A stretch of DNA of 64,000 bases from an uncultured Dehalococcoidia bacterium. Lineage in GTDB: Bacteria; Chloroflexota; Dehalococcoidia; Lucifugimonadales; UBA3495. Under the pieces are notes generated by a model, which saw only the letters and a program-made list of their open reading frames with translations, ran no database searches and was not told the DNA's origin. Positions 16,275 to 24,715 of this stretch are shown one piece after another (position 1 is the first letter of the stretch; the number at the start of each line of letters is the position of its first letter). A program made the position numbers and the translations under genes. The stretch is from positions 157,416 to 221,415 of the forward strand of contig OY282494.1 of NCBI GenBank assembly GCA_958296385.1, in the 5' to 3' direction.

Positions 16275-16644
16275 AACCCAACCGGGCCAGGTCGTGTTCG
16301 TTGAGGCCGAGGTAGTGTCCGATTTCGTGCAATAGGGTGGTTCGGATTTCGTCCGCTACTGCATTGGGGGTGTCGCACATTGAGAGGATTGGGCGGCGGT
16401 ACAGATAGATGCAGTCGGGCAGCAGGGGGTCTGCGGCGTAGCGTTCGATAAGGGGGACGCCTACGTACAGGCCCAGCAGCGCGTCGCCGGGTTCGTGCTG
16501 GGAGTCGTCGGCTCCATCGGCCTCGGGGCCGGGCCAGTCTTGAACTACGATGTCAACGTTGTGCAGCGTTGACCACACAGATTCGGGCAAGTCCAGATAG
16601 GCTTGCTGGACCAGGTTCTCAAACTGCGCTAGTGACATCTGCAT
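16267..16644 (-). CDS. minimal zincin-type metallopeptidase family protein
   Basis: A 125-aa protein of the small bacterial 'metallopeptidase family' (possible zinc protease) with the motif LLHEIGHYLGLNEHDL: HExxH plus a downstream histidine and aspartate. An acidic loop (EADGADDSQHEPGD) and GLYVGVPLIER are also characteristic. Whether the family truly cleaves peptides is not established. It sits between nfo and pgpA on the minus strand with 28-bp and -8-bp spacings, so the three form an operon. Confidence 0.85.
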   Translation of the reverse strand: MQMSLAQFENLVQQAYLDLPESVWSTLHNVDIVVQDWPGPEADGADDSQHEPGDALLGLYVGVPLIERYAADPLLPDCIYLYRRPILSMCDTPNAVADEIRTTLLHEIGHYLGLNEHDLARLGYA

Positions 16645-16672
16645 TTTGATATTTGCCGGCAGCGTGAAACGC

Positions 16673-17530
16673 TCATCCGGCGACTTGCGCGCGGATGGCT
16701 TTCAGGATGTCCACGTTGGGCTGGTCGGGGCCGTTGGGCTTCTCACCAAAGCCGGGGACTTCCAGAAAGAAAGGCACGCTGGCAAAGGCGGGGTGTGACA
16801 TAATGTTGGCAAAGCCCTGCTCGCCAATCAGGCCCTCGCCGATGTTGTCGTGGCGGTCGACGCCGGAACCGCAGGGGCGCTTGGAGTCGTTGGCGTGGAC
16901 GGCGGCCAGGCGGTCGAGGCCGATGTCGCGGTCGAACTCGTCAATCATACCGGCAACGCCGTCGGGGTTGGTGAGGTCGTAGCCGGCGGCGAAAGCGTGC
17001 TGGGTATCGAGGCAGATGCCGAGGCGGGGGCTGGCTACGGCTTTCAGCACGTCGCCGAGCTCGCTGAACTTGGCGCCGATGTGCTGGCCCATGCCGGCCA
17101 TGTTCTCGAGGCACAGCAGGGGGCCCTCCGGGGTTTGCTCCAAGACCAGGGTGATGCTGTCCACTACTTGCCGGAAAACGCCGTCGTAGCCGGCGCCGCC
17201 GTGACTGCCGGGGTGAAAAATGACCCCGCCGGCGCCAATCTGATCGGCCAAGTGCATATAGTTGACCAGCGACGTTACGGATTTGGCAACGTTGTCGGGG
17301 TTTGCGTTGCCCAGGTTGATCAGGTAAATGGCGTGGAGGAAAGGCGGGGCGAGGCCGGCGGCGGCGTTTCGCTGCCGGAAATCAGCGGCGTCGTCATCGC
17401 TCAGGGGCTTGAACCGCCAGGAGCGGGTGGAGGAACCGAAAATCTGCACCGCTTCGGCTCCAATCGCGGCGCCGCGGTCGATGGCGTTGGCGATGCCGCC
17501 GGCGGCGGAAACGTGGGCTCCGATAATCAT
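16673..17530 (-). CDS. nfo: deoxyribonuclease IV (AP endonuclease)
   Basis: A 285-aa TIM-barrel endonuclease of base-excision repair that nicks 5' of abasic sites with a three-zinc centre. Zinc ligands appear in order: GAHVSAAGG, HAIYLINLG, HPGSHGG, CLENMAGMG, CLDTQHAFAAGYD, VHANDSKRPCGSGVDRHDNIGEG. Length is normal. It is the first gene of the nfo-zincin-pgpA run. A divergent alcohol dehydrogenase gene begins 135 bp away. Confidence 0.95.
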   Translation of the reverse strand: MIIGAHVSAAGGIANAIDRGAAIGAEAVQIFGSSTRSWRFKPLSDDDAADFRQRNAAAGLAPPFLHAIYLINLGNANPDNVAKSVTSLVNYMHLADQIGAGGVIFHPGSHGGAGYDGVFRQVVDSITLVLEQTPEGPLLCLENMAGMGQHIGAKFSELGDVLKAVASPRLGICLDTQHAFAAGYDLTNPDGVAGMIDEFDRDIGLDRLAAVHANDSKRPCGSGVDRHDNIGEGLIGEQGFANIMSHPAFASVPFFLEVPGFGEKPNGPDQPNVDILKAIRAQVAG

Positions 17531-17665
17531 TGATGCTCTCCTGGCCGGCTCTCCGGGGTGGTTGCGGTTGTGCTTGCCGGGCTGGGGCGCGGCGTTTATG
17601 CTGTGCGTGCGTATTGCGGCGCGGGCTGGCAGTATGGCAGATTGCGGCGGGTTGGGCCAACTTGA

Positions 17666-18754
17666 ATGGCTGCGAACTTATCCAATATACCGGATACGAT
17701 TATCCCGGACACGATGACCGCTTTGGTGGTGGCGGAGGCCGGGCGTCCGCCGGTGGTGGGGGCGGTGAACCGGCCGACGCCGACGGCCGGCGCCGGCGAG
17801 GCGCTGCTGCGGGTCAATGCCGCCGGGTTTTGCCATCACGACCGGCTGGTGATGGATGGCACGCTGCGGCGGGGGGTTGCGCCCGGTGTTGCGCTGGGGC
17901 ATGAAATTTCGGCTACCGTCGCTGCGCTGGGCGATGGCGCGGGGGGGCTGTCGGTGGGCGACCGGGTGGTTAGCCTTTTGACGGCGGCTTGCGGGCGATG
18001 CGGGCGGTGCCGGTCGGGGCGGGAGCATCGCTGCGGGTACGGGCTGGGGATTGGACACGGGCGGGACGGCGGGTTTGCCGAGTACATCGCACTGCCGGCA
18101 GCGGCGCTGGTGCGCTTGCCGGAGGGCATACCGGACGCGGCGGCGGCGCTGCTGGCCTGCCCGGCCGGGGTAGCAGCGGACGGACTGGCGGCTATCAACG
18201 CAGCGGCGGGCGACACGGTGGTTGTTACCGGAGCCGGCGGCGGGCTGGGCACCAGTGCGGTGCAAATTGCCGGCGGCCGGGGGGCGCAAGTCATTGCCGT
18301 CACTACGTCGTCGGATAAAAGGGAGCGGCTGGAAAAGCTGGGCGCAGCTTACGTCGTTGAGGCGGACGGGGGGTTGGACTTTGCGGAGATTGTGATGGCC
18401 CTAACCGAGGATGCCGGGGCCGATGCGGTCATTGACACCGTAGGGCCACCGCTGTGGCCGTCGGCGCTGCGGTGTCTGGGGCAGTACGGGCGGATGGCAT
18501 TGCTGGGCGATTTGACGGGGGATGGGGTGTCGCTGCGGCTGGCCGAGGTTATCTTTCGGGATTTGCGCATCGTTGGACATTCGGGGGTGTCGCGGGCGAC
18601 GCTGGAAACGATGGTTGGGATGGCCGCCGCTGGGGAACTGGCGCCGGTGGTGTCGCATACGCTGCCGATGACGTCAGAGGGGCTGGTGGAGGCTTGGCGT
18701 CTGGTCGCAGAGGAACGGCCTTGGGGACGGGTGGTTCTGGTTAGGGAGGGCTAG
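17666..18754 (+). CDS. zinc-binding alcohol dehydrogenase (MDR family)
   Basis: A 362-aa medium-chain dehydrogenase distinct from the enzyme at 1009. The catalytic zinc region has GFCHHD and GHEISA. The structural zinc lobe is CGRCGRCRSGREHRC. The coenzyme fold shows GAGGGLGTSAVQIA, of the quinone-oxidoreductase type, followed by TTSSDKRERLEKLGA, which suggests NADPH. ATG 17714 is a possible shorter start, because residues 1-16 have no family match and no clear ribosome binding site precedes 17666. Substrate unknown. It is monocistronic and converges on secF. Confidence 0.82.
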   Translation: MAANLSNIPDTIIPDTMTALVVAEAGRPPVVGAVNRPTPTAGAGEALLRVNAAGFCHHDRLVMDGTLRRGVAPGVALGHEISATVAALGDGAGGLSVGDRVVSLLTAACGRCGRCRSGREHRCGYGLGIGHGRDGGFAEYIALPAAALVRLPEGIPDAAAALLACPAGVAADGLAAINAAAGDTVVVTGAGGGLGTSAVQIAGGRGAQVIAVTTSSDKRERLEKLGAAYVVEADGGLDFAEIVMALTEDAGADAVIDTVGPPLWPSALRCLGQYGRMALLGDLTGDGVSLRLAEVIFRDLRIVGHSGVSRATLETMVGMAAAGELAPVVSHTLPMTSEGLVEAWRLVAEERPWGRVVLVREG

Positions 18755-18803
18755 GACACTATCGCTTGCCGGGGGACGTTGGCAAGCGGAGCGATGGGGT
18801 TGG

Positions 18804-19760
18804 TTATGCCGCCGATTGGCGTCGTCCGAGGGAGAATATGCGGCCAAACTCGCGGCGGTCCCAGATTACGAGGAATTGGGCGGCGATGAATATGGAGCTG
18901 TAGGTTCCGACTACTACGCCGATGGCTACTACCAGCAGCAGTTCGCGGATGGATTCGCCGCCGATTAGCAGCATGGCCAGCAGTACCATCAGGGTGGTGA
19001 AGCTGGTGTTGATGGAGCGTCCGAAGCTCTCGACTACGCTCAGATTTACGGTGTCTTGCAGGGCGCGGTCGGGGACGCGGATGGCGTTCTCGCGGATGCG
19101 GTCGAATACTACGATGGTGTCGTTGACGGAGTAGCCGGCTACGGTGAGGATGCCGACGATGAACATGGAGTTGACTTCCATGCCGAGGAACCGGCCCAGG
19201 ATGGAGAATACGCCAAGCACGATCAGGGTGTCGTGGGCCAGCGTGACTACTGCCGCGACGCCGTAGCGGTAGGCGCGGGGCACGCGGCGGAAGGCGTACC
19301 AGATGTAGATGAGGATGAATACCGAGGCCACCATCAGGGCGAGGAAAGTGTTGCGCACGGTTTCCTCGGCTACGATGGGGGATACGGTGTCCACGCCTGA
19401 GGCGATGATAGCGCCGACGTCCTCCTCGAGGGCGTCCTGGAGGCGCTGTCTTTCGGATACCTGGTTGCCGGAGGCTTCCTCCAGCACGCGGGTGCGGATG
19501 AGGACGGAGTTGTTGCCGACGGCCTGCACGAGGGCCTCGGGGTGGCCCTGTGCGGCCATCAGACTGCGGACGTCGGCGGTTTGCACCGGCTCGACAAAGG
19601 CGACGTTCAGGACGGAGCCGCTGGTGAAGTCGATGCCGGGGCGCAGGCCGGAGCCGCCGCTGGCCCAGCCGGGGGGGGCAATCATGGACAGCAGCCCGGG
19701 GATGATGAGGAGGGCGGAAAAGACGAAGTACCAGCCCCGTTTGCCGACAATGTTATACAT
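18804..19760 (-). CDS. secF: protein translocase subunit SecF
   Basis: A 318-aa inner-membrane protein with the SecF plan: a first membrane helix, a periplasmic P1 domain starting GIDFTSGSVLNVAF, then five membrane helices with the motif VAGYSVNDTIVVFDRIREN. It joins SecD to use proton-motive force to pull proteins through SecYEG. It is last in def-cca-secD-secF, 96 bp after secD. Length is normal. Confidence 0.95.
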   Translation of the reverse strand: MYNIVGKRGWYFVFSALLIIPGLLSMIAPPGWASGGSGLRPGIDFTSGSVLNVAFVEPVQTADVRSLMAAQGHPEALVQAVGNNSVLIRTRVLEEASGNQVSERQRLQDALEEDVGAIIASGVDTVSPIVAEETVRNTFLALMVASVFILIYIWYAFRRVPRAYRYGVAAVVTLAHDTLIVLGVFSILGRFLGMEVNSMFIVGILTVAGYSVNDTIVVFDRIRENAIRVPDRALQDTVNLSVVESFGRSINTSFTTLMVLLAMLLIGGESIRELLLVVAIGVVVGTYSSIFIAAQFLVIWDRREFGRIFSLGRRQSAA

Positions 19761-19856
19761 ATCAGTTACTGTTCCGCTCTACCGGGTTTATTGTTTTACC
19801 GGGTTTATCGTTGATTGGACTGCGCGCGGGGGCGCATCGCTAGATGGGACTTGCGG

Positions 19857-21692
19857 TTAGCGCCGGCCGCCGGCTGACTGGGGGCGGCCGGTTTCGCGGG
19901 GGCGGATTTTCTCCGGGGTGAACAGATTGGCGGCGCGGCTCAGGCCCATGGCTTGCAGCGCCTGGAGGAGGTTGCGGCTGACGAGTACGGCGGTGAACAT
20001 ACTTACCAGCACGCCAATCATCAGGGTCAGAGCGAATCCGTTAACCAGTCCGCCGCCGAGACGGTTGCCGAACCACAATAGGACGACGCAGGTAATCAGG
20101 GTGCTTACGTTGCCATCCCGGATGGCCGGCCAGGCGCGGCTGAATCCGACTTCCATTGCGGAGGCCAGGCTGCGGCCTAATCGGATTTCCTCTTTGATGC
20201 GCTCGAAAATCAGGACGTTGGCGTCCACGGCCAAGCCGATGGACAGGATAAAGCCGCCGATGTGGGGGAGGGTGAGGGTGATGGGGACGAGTTTGAATAT
20301 CGCCAATGTTACTACGGCGTAGCAGACCAGGGCGATTGCGGCGACGATGCCGGCGGCGCGGTAGTAGGCGATGACGAAAATCAGGACCAGGGCCAGCCCG
20401 ACCAGGCCGGCCATCATGCTGCGCTCCAGCGATTCGGCGCCGAGCCACGAGTCAACTTCGGATTCCTGAATCAGTTGCAGGGGTACGGGGAGGCGTCCGG
20501 ATTTGAGCTGTACGGCCAGGGTGCGGGAGGATTCCCGGTTGAAGTTGCCGGAAATTTGGCTGCGGCCATCGCGGATGTGGGCCTGGGCTACGGGGGATAT
20601 TAGCTGCCGGCCGTCGAGGAAGATGGCGATGACTTCGTCGCTCTGGGGGTTGGTCTGGACGTTGATGGCGCCGGTGAGGTCGCCGAAAATCTCGGCGCCG
20701 CGGTCGTTGAACTGGATGTTGACGACCCATTCGCCGGTAACGGAATGAGTGCCAACAAAGGCGTCCTCGAGGTCGTCGCCGGTGAGTCCGATGCGGTTGT
20801 CCGCGATGGGGGGGATGCAGCCGAATTGGGCGACCGGAGCGCCGCACTTACGACGGAGGAACTCCAGCTGGGCGGTTTCGCCGATGAGCCGTTTGGCGTC
20901 CTCGATGCTGCCGGTTACCTGGAAAGCGGCGATAGGGCCGAACTGGTCGGCCAGGGCGGTGCGGAGGCGGTCGCGTTCCTCAATGCCGACGGTGCTGCCG
21001 GTGGAGATGCGGAACAGGTTGTTCTCACTGCCGGTTACGTCAAACCCGGTGTAGCCCAGCTCGGACATGAAAGCGCGTATGCCGGCGATGTCGGTTTCCA
21101 CGTCCGGGGAGAATTGGACGGCGACGACGGAGCCGCTGGCGCCGGGGAGCTGGATGATGATGCGGTCATCGCCGAAACGCTGGACGATGGGTTCCTCGGT
21201 GCCGTAGAGGTTGACGCGGCGGCTGATGATGTCCAGCACGCCGTCCATCTGCTCGCTAGTGGGCGGGGGCAGGTCATCGGCGCTGAACTCGACGGGTTCG
21301 CCGATGGCGTCAACCAGGGCCAGGCGGACGGTTTCCCGGGCATCGGGGAGCAAGTAATCGCCGGCGATTATGAAAGTGGGGGTTTCGCCGATTTGCGCAA
21401 CCTCCGCCTCGTATTCGGCATCGGACAAGGCGGCGCTCACGGCGTCGGTATCTACCTCCGCGTCGTCGGCGAAAGTGACGGCGAGGGTGGTGCCGGTCAG
21501 GGCCTGGTACACCAAGTGGGCGCCGCCTTGCAGGTCAAGGCCGAGTTTGAGGCCCAGGGGGCCGCTTTCGGCGCGGTCGAGGCGGCCGAGGCCGGGGATG
21601 GCGATGCGGATTTCAGGCAGCGCCAATGCGACGACCGAAACGCCCAACACCACCACAATCAGAAGGGTCAGCAATACCGTGCGTCGTCGCAT
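19857..21692 (-). CDS. secD: protein translocase subunit SecD
   Basis: A 611-aa partner of SecF. The D1 motif GLKLGLDLQGGAHLVYQ lies after the first membrane helix. A large periplasmic head contains the DGVLDIISRRVNLYGTEEP segment. C-terminal membrane helices include GLAVDANVLIFERIKEEIRLG. The 611-aa length includes extra loops in the head (for example a cysteine-bearing stretch RRKCGAPVAQFGC). Its start is 10 bp after the cca stop, so it is co-transcribed. Confidence 0.95.
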   Translation of the reverse strand: MRRRTVLLTLLIVVVLGVSVVALALPEIRIAIPGLGRLDRAESGPLGLKLGLDLQGGAHLVYQALTGTTLAVTFADDAEVDTDAVSAALSDAEYEAEVAQIGETPTFIIAGDYLLPDARETVRLALVDAIGEPVEFSADDLPPPTSEQMDGVLDIISRRVNLYGTEEPIVQRFGDDRIIIQLPGASGSVVAVQFSPDVETDIAGIRAFMSELGYTGFDVTGSENNLFRISTGSTVGIEERDRLRTALADQFGPIAAFQVTGSIEDAKRLIGETAQLEFLRRKCGAPVAQFGCIPPIADNRIGLTGDDLEDAFVGTHSVTGEWVVNIQFNDRGAEIFGDLTGAINVQTNPQSDEVIAIFLDGRQLISPVAQAHIRDGRSQISGNFNRESSRTLAVQLKSGRLPVPLQLIQESEVDSWLGAESLERSMMAGLVGLALVLIFVIAYYRAAGIVAAIALVCYAVVTLAIFKLVPITLTLPHIGGFILSIGLAVDANVLIFERIKEEIRLGRSLASAMEVGFSRAWPAIRDGNVSTLITCVVLLWFGNRLGGGLVNGFALTLMIGVLVSMFTAVLVSRNLLQALQAMGLSRAANLFTPEKIRPRETGRPQSAGGRR

Positions 21693-21702
21693 AGGGGTTT
21701 AA

Positions 21703-23256
21703 CTATTCCTCTATATGGGCCGGGAAAGGGGCTAGTTCGTGAGATGGGAGGCAGTCCGGGCCGGGGGTGGAACGGAGCAGGCGGGCGACGAGAGCGATGC
21801 CGTCGTCGCGGGTTGCGATTGCGCCGGTGGCCTGGGCTTCGCGCAGCCTTTCCAGCAGCGCGCCGATCTGGGGGCCGGGGGGTATGTCGAAAGTTTGCAT
21901 TAAATCGTGACCATTGACGAGAGCGGGGGCCGGGGCCGGGTGGGCCGGCGGGCCGGCGCCCGCTTGAAGTACAGCGGCAATCATTCTAGCATAGTTGGCC
22001 CAGCGTTCCGGCGCTAAATCGGGGCCACGGGCGGCCAAAAAATCGGCCATTGCCAGATACAGGGTGTCTATCGCCGCCGGGCCTAAATCGCGATAGTAGC
22101 GGTAGATGGCCCGGGCGGACGGCATCCGGTCGGCGTGGCGGAGCTGGCCGGGGCGCAGGTGGTGGCGCACCATTGCGGATACCAGCGAGCGGATGGGGCG
22201 GGCCATGCGGAGGGCGGACAGGCGGGCATCGGCGACGTCGGCGCCCTGTTCGCTGTGTCCGAGGAACCGGATGCGGCCGGTGGCGTCGGGAGCGCGGGTT
22301 TGGGGCTTGGCGACGTCGTGGAGCAGGGCGGCCAGCTTGAGGACGGTGCGGCGGGTTTGGCCATCGCCAACATATTCGCGGAAGTAGGCGTCCTCGGCAG
22401 CCGTCCAGGGGGCCATGGTGTAGATGGCGTTGTTGCGGTGGCCGGCGGTGACGGCCTCGGCGTATTCTACGCAGTGCAGCAGGTGTCCCCACACGTCCCA
22501 ATAGTGATGGGCGCGGGGCTGCTCACAGCCGCGGGCCGCCGCCAGTTCGGGGATTATCCGGCAGAGCAAGTCGAGGCGGTCGAGGATTTCCAGGCGGGCG
22601 CGGGCGCCGTCGGGGGCCAGCAGGCGCATGAATTCATCGCGGACGCGTTCCGGGGACACGCGGGTCAGATGGTGAGCGTTTTGCCGCATTAGCTGGGCCG
22701 TGCTGGGTTCAAGCCGGTATTCTAATTCTCCGGCCAGACGGACGCCACGCAGCAGGCGGCCGGGGTCGTCCTGAAAGACGTAATCGCCGTTAGCGCGCAG
22801 GATGCGCCGGGCCATATCGGCCCGGCCGCCGAGGGGGTCAAGGAGGGTGTCCATCGGCCAGTCGGGAGTCCAGTCGGACAGGGGCATGGCCAGGGAGTTG
22901 ACGGTGAAATCGCGGCGGCGCAGGTCATCGGCAAAGGGGCCGGTGTAGCCGGCGACGTCAATGAGGAAGGGGGGCTGGCCGTGGTTGGTAGTGGGTAAGG
23001 CGACGCGGGCTACGTTGTGCTCCGGGAGGGGGACTAGCCGGCCGCCTAACAGGTTGGCGATGGCGCGGCCGGCGGGTGCGGCAGAGCCGGGTACGGCCAG
23101 GTCGATGTCGTGCAGGGGGCGGCGCAGGAGGGCATCGCGTATCGTGCCGCCGACCAGCCACCAGCCATCGGCGGCGGTTTCCGGGCCGGCGCAAAAGTGG
23201 GCCAGCCGGGTCAAAAGGTCGGCGGTGTCAACGGCTACGGTGTCTGGTATGTCCAT
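21703..23256 (-). CDS. CCA tRNA nucleotidyltransferase / poly(A)-polymerase family with HD domain
   Basis: A 517-aa class II nucleotidyltransferase. The head domain has WWLVGGTIRDALLRRPLHDIDLAV, with the GG motif and catalytic DxD (DID). RRDFTVNSLAMPL and DPLGGRADMARRILR follow, then an HD phosphohydrolase-type domain (LAALLHDVAKPQTR and QGADVAD). It probably adds or repairs the CCA end of tRNAs, although a split A-adding enzyme cannot be excluded. ATG 23256 is chosen; TTG 23277 is possible. It sits between def and secD. Confidence 0.85.
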   Translation of the reverse strand: MDIPDTVAVDTADLLTRLAHFCAGPETAADGWWLVGGTIRDALLRRPLHDIDLAVPGSAAPAGRAIANLLGGRLVPLPEHNVARVALPTTNHGQPPFLIDVAGYTGPFADDLRRRDFTVNSLAMPLSDWTPDWPMDTLLDPLGGRADMARRILRANGDYVFQDDPGRLLRGVRLAGELEYRLEPSTAQLMRQNAHHLTRVSPERVRDEFMRLLAPDGARARLEILDRLDLLCRIIPELAAARGCEQPRAHHYWDVWGHLLHCVEYAEAVTAGHRNNAIYTMAPWTAAEDAYFREYVGDGQTRRTVLKLAALLHDVAKPQTRAPDATGRIRFLGHSEQGADVADARLSALRMARPIRSLVSAMVRHHLRPGQLRHADRMPSARAIYRYYRDLGPAAIDTLYLAMADFLAARGPDLAPERWANYARMIAAVLQAGAGPPAHPAPAPALVNGHDLMQTFDIPPGPQIGALLERLREAQATGAIATRDDGIALVARLLRSTPGPDCLPSHELAPFPAHIEE

Positions 23257-23308
23257 AATCAGGGGGGATAGCCGCAACCGCGCCGGTTAAAAGGGACGGG
23301 GACGTGGG

Positions 23309-23980
23309 CTAGTCGGCGGACGTGCCGGCGGCGTCGGCGGGCGTCCGGTCGGTAGTGGGGCGGCCGTTGGTGGGGTCGAATTGCGGGGGTTCCGGGGGGT
23401 GGGGGGTCGTTGGGTTGTTGATGCGGCGGTTCATGCGGAGGGCGGCGGCTTCGAGTTCGGCGGCGTCGGGCTGGCCGGTGGGGAGATAGTCAACATCGCC
23501 GTCGTCGTTCACCGTGATGCGGAAAAACTGGTCGTGGGCGATGAGGTGGTCGATGTAGAGGATGCCGTTGAGATGGTCGGTTTCGTGCTCAATGGCCTGG
23601 GCCAGGGTACAGTCGGCGTTGAGGCGAACCGACTTGCCGGTCAAGTCCTGAAAGCGCACGCGGATGCGGACGGCACGGTTGACCATGCCCCGGTAACCGG
23701 GGAGGCTGAGGCAACCCTCCTCGACTTCGCGGTCACCCTCGCGGCGCATAATTTCGGGGTTGACCAGGGTCATGGCCTCATCCCAATCGGCGAGCTTGAC
23801 GACGCAGAGGCGCTGCAATGAGCCGACCTGATTGGCGGCCAGGCCGACGCCGTGGTGGGCATCCATAGTCTCTACCATGTCGGCGGCGAGGCGGGCCAGT
23901 TTGGCGTCAAACTGGGTAACCTTGCGCGCCCGCTGGCGCAGGATAGGGTCGGGGAAAACGCGCATTTCCAGCACGGACAA
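23309..23980 (-). CDS. def: peptide deformylase
   Basis: A 223-aa metallo-hydrolase that removes the formyl group from new proteins. All three motifs are intact: GVGLAANQVG, EGCLSLPG (cysteine ligand) and QAIEHETDHLNG (HExxH ligand set). The C-terminal ~55 residues after the catalytic core form a Pro/Thr-rich tail not needed by the family. The start is TTG 23980, with GTG or ATG alternatives within seven codons. It leads the minus-strand run to secF. Confidence 0.93.
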   Translation of the reverse strand: MSVLEMRVFPDPILRQRARKVTQFDAKLARLAADMVETMDAHHGVGLAANQVGSLQRLCVVKLADWDEAMTLVNPEIMRREGDREVEEGCLSLPGYRGMVNRAVRIRVRFQDLTGKSVRLNADCTLAQAIEHETDHLNGILYIDHLIAHDQFFRITVNDDGDVDYLPTGQPDAAELEAAALRMNRRINNPTTPHPPEPPQFDPTNGRPTTDRTPADAAGTSAD

Positions 23981-24222
23981 GATAGCACCCCTGGGCGGGC
24001 CGCCCGCCGGCAGCCTTTATTGCGGATTTCGTAATCGTACTGGCGATTATATGCCGCTACTGCCGGGCGTGTAAAGCGGGCTAAGACGGTTGGCAGCGTT
24101 TTGTTTCGGGCGGTTTGGTCAAGTCATGACAGGTCATCCTTGGGGAGTGGGGTTGTGCTGGCGGGTATCGGGCGGGTGTGGTATCGGGCGGTGGGTTCGG
24201 TTGGTTGGTTTGTTGGTTATCG

Positions 24223-24442
24223 CCGGAGATTCCAGTCGGTGTCAGCCCTTACGGCCGGAAGGTTTTTACGCAACTATTACGGACCTTCATTTTACGTGTC
24301 CTGCACTTTGGGGGAGCAGCACGCGGGCTGAAGCTCGATACCCTGCGGAGTACCGCCCACGCCGTGGATGCGTCGATGGGTCGGCCTGGCCGATTGCGGT
24401 TTGGATGCTGACGGGGGTGGCCGTGGTGACTGGAATCTCCGG
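24223..24442 (+). ncRNA. HEARO/omega-RNA-like structured element, copy B
   Basis: The second copy of the structured unit at 2656. The closing stem is CCGGAGATTCCAGTC with GACTGGAATCTCCGG (15 bp). Compared with copy A, one A-T pair has become C-G, a compensatory change that keeps the pairing. The interior blocks GTCAGCCCTTACGGCCGG, CGCAACTATTACGGACC, TTCATTTTACGTGTCC and GCTGAAGCTCGATACCC are kept. No nuclease gene is adjacent. Confidence 0.5.
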
Positions 24443-24642
24443 CGACGTTTGATGCGGTGTTGTGATAGTGTGATGGCCCCGGTTCCTCAGGGGGCGCTCT
24501 CGGTGGGAGAACGGTTGAGGCGGGGATTGGTTGGTTGATTTGCCCGATGGATGTATCTTACACGAACTGATGTGCGGTTGCAAGGGGTTAGGGTCGCTGA
24601 TTTTTGGGATTTGGCGGTGGGGCGTATTCTAAGGGGGTGCCG

Positions 24643-24673
24643 CTGGGGGAAATGATTTCCCCCAGACCCCCTC
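24643..24673. repeat. REP-like palindrome, copy 2 of 4
   Basis: Identical arms CTGGGGGAAAT and ATTTCCCCCAG with the trailing ACCCCCTC, at the right side of composite element copy B. Confidence 0.8.
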
Positions 24674-24715
24674 ATTCTTGAGGGCTAGGGGGTGCTACGG
24701 CGTCGGGATTCAGCG

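Larger units (their letters stand above)
24092..24690. mobile_element. composite MITE-like repeat element, copy B
   Basis: About 600 bp without a gene, aligning with the element at 2525 along nearly its whole length. It begins GGCAGCGTTTTGTTTCGGG, includes the HEARO-like unit at 24223, the conserved block 'ATTTGCCCGATGGATGTATC...', and the palindrome at 24643. The matching right terminal repeat is not visible; it was probably lost near the 3' end of priA. Confidence 0.6.
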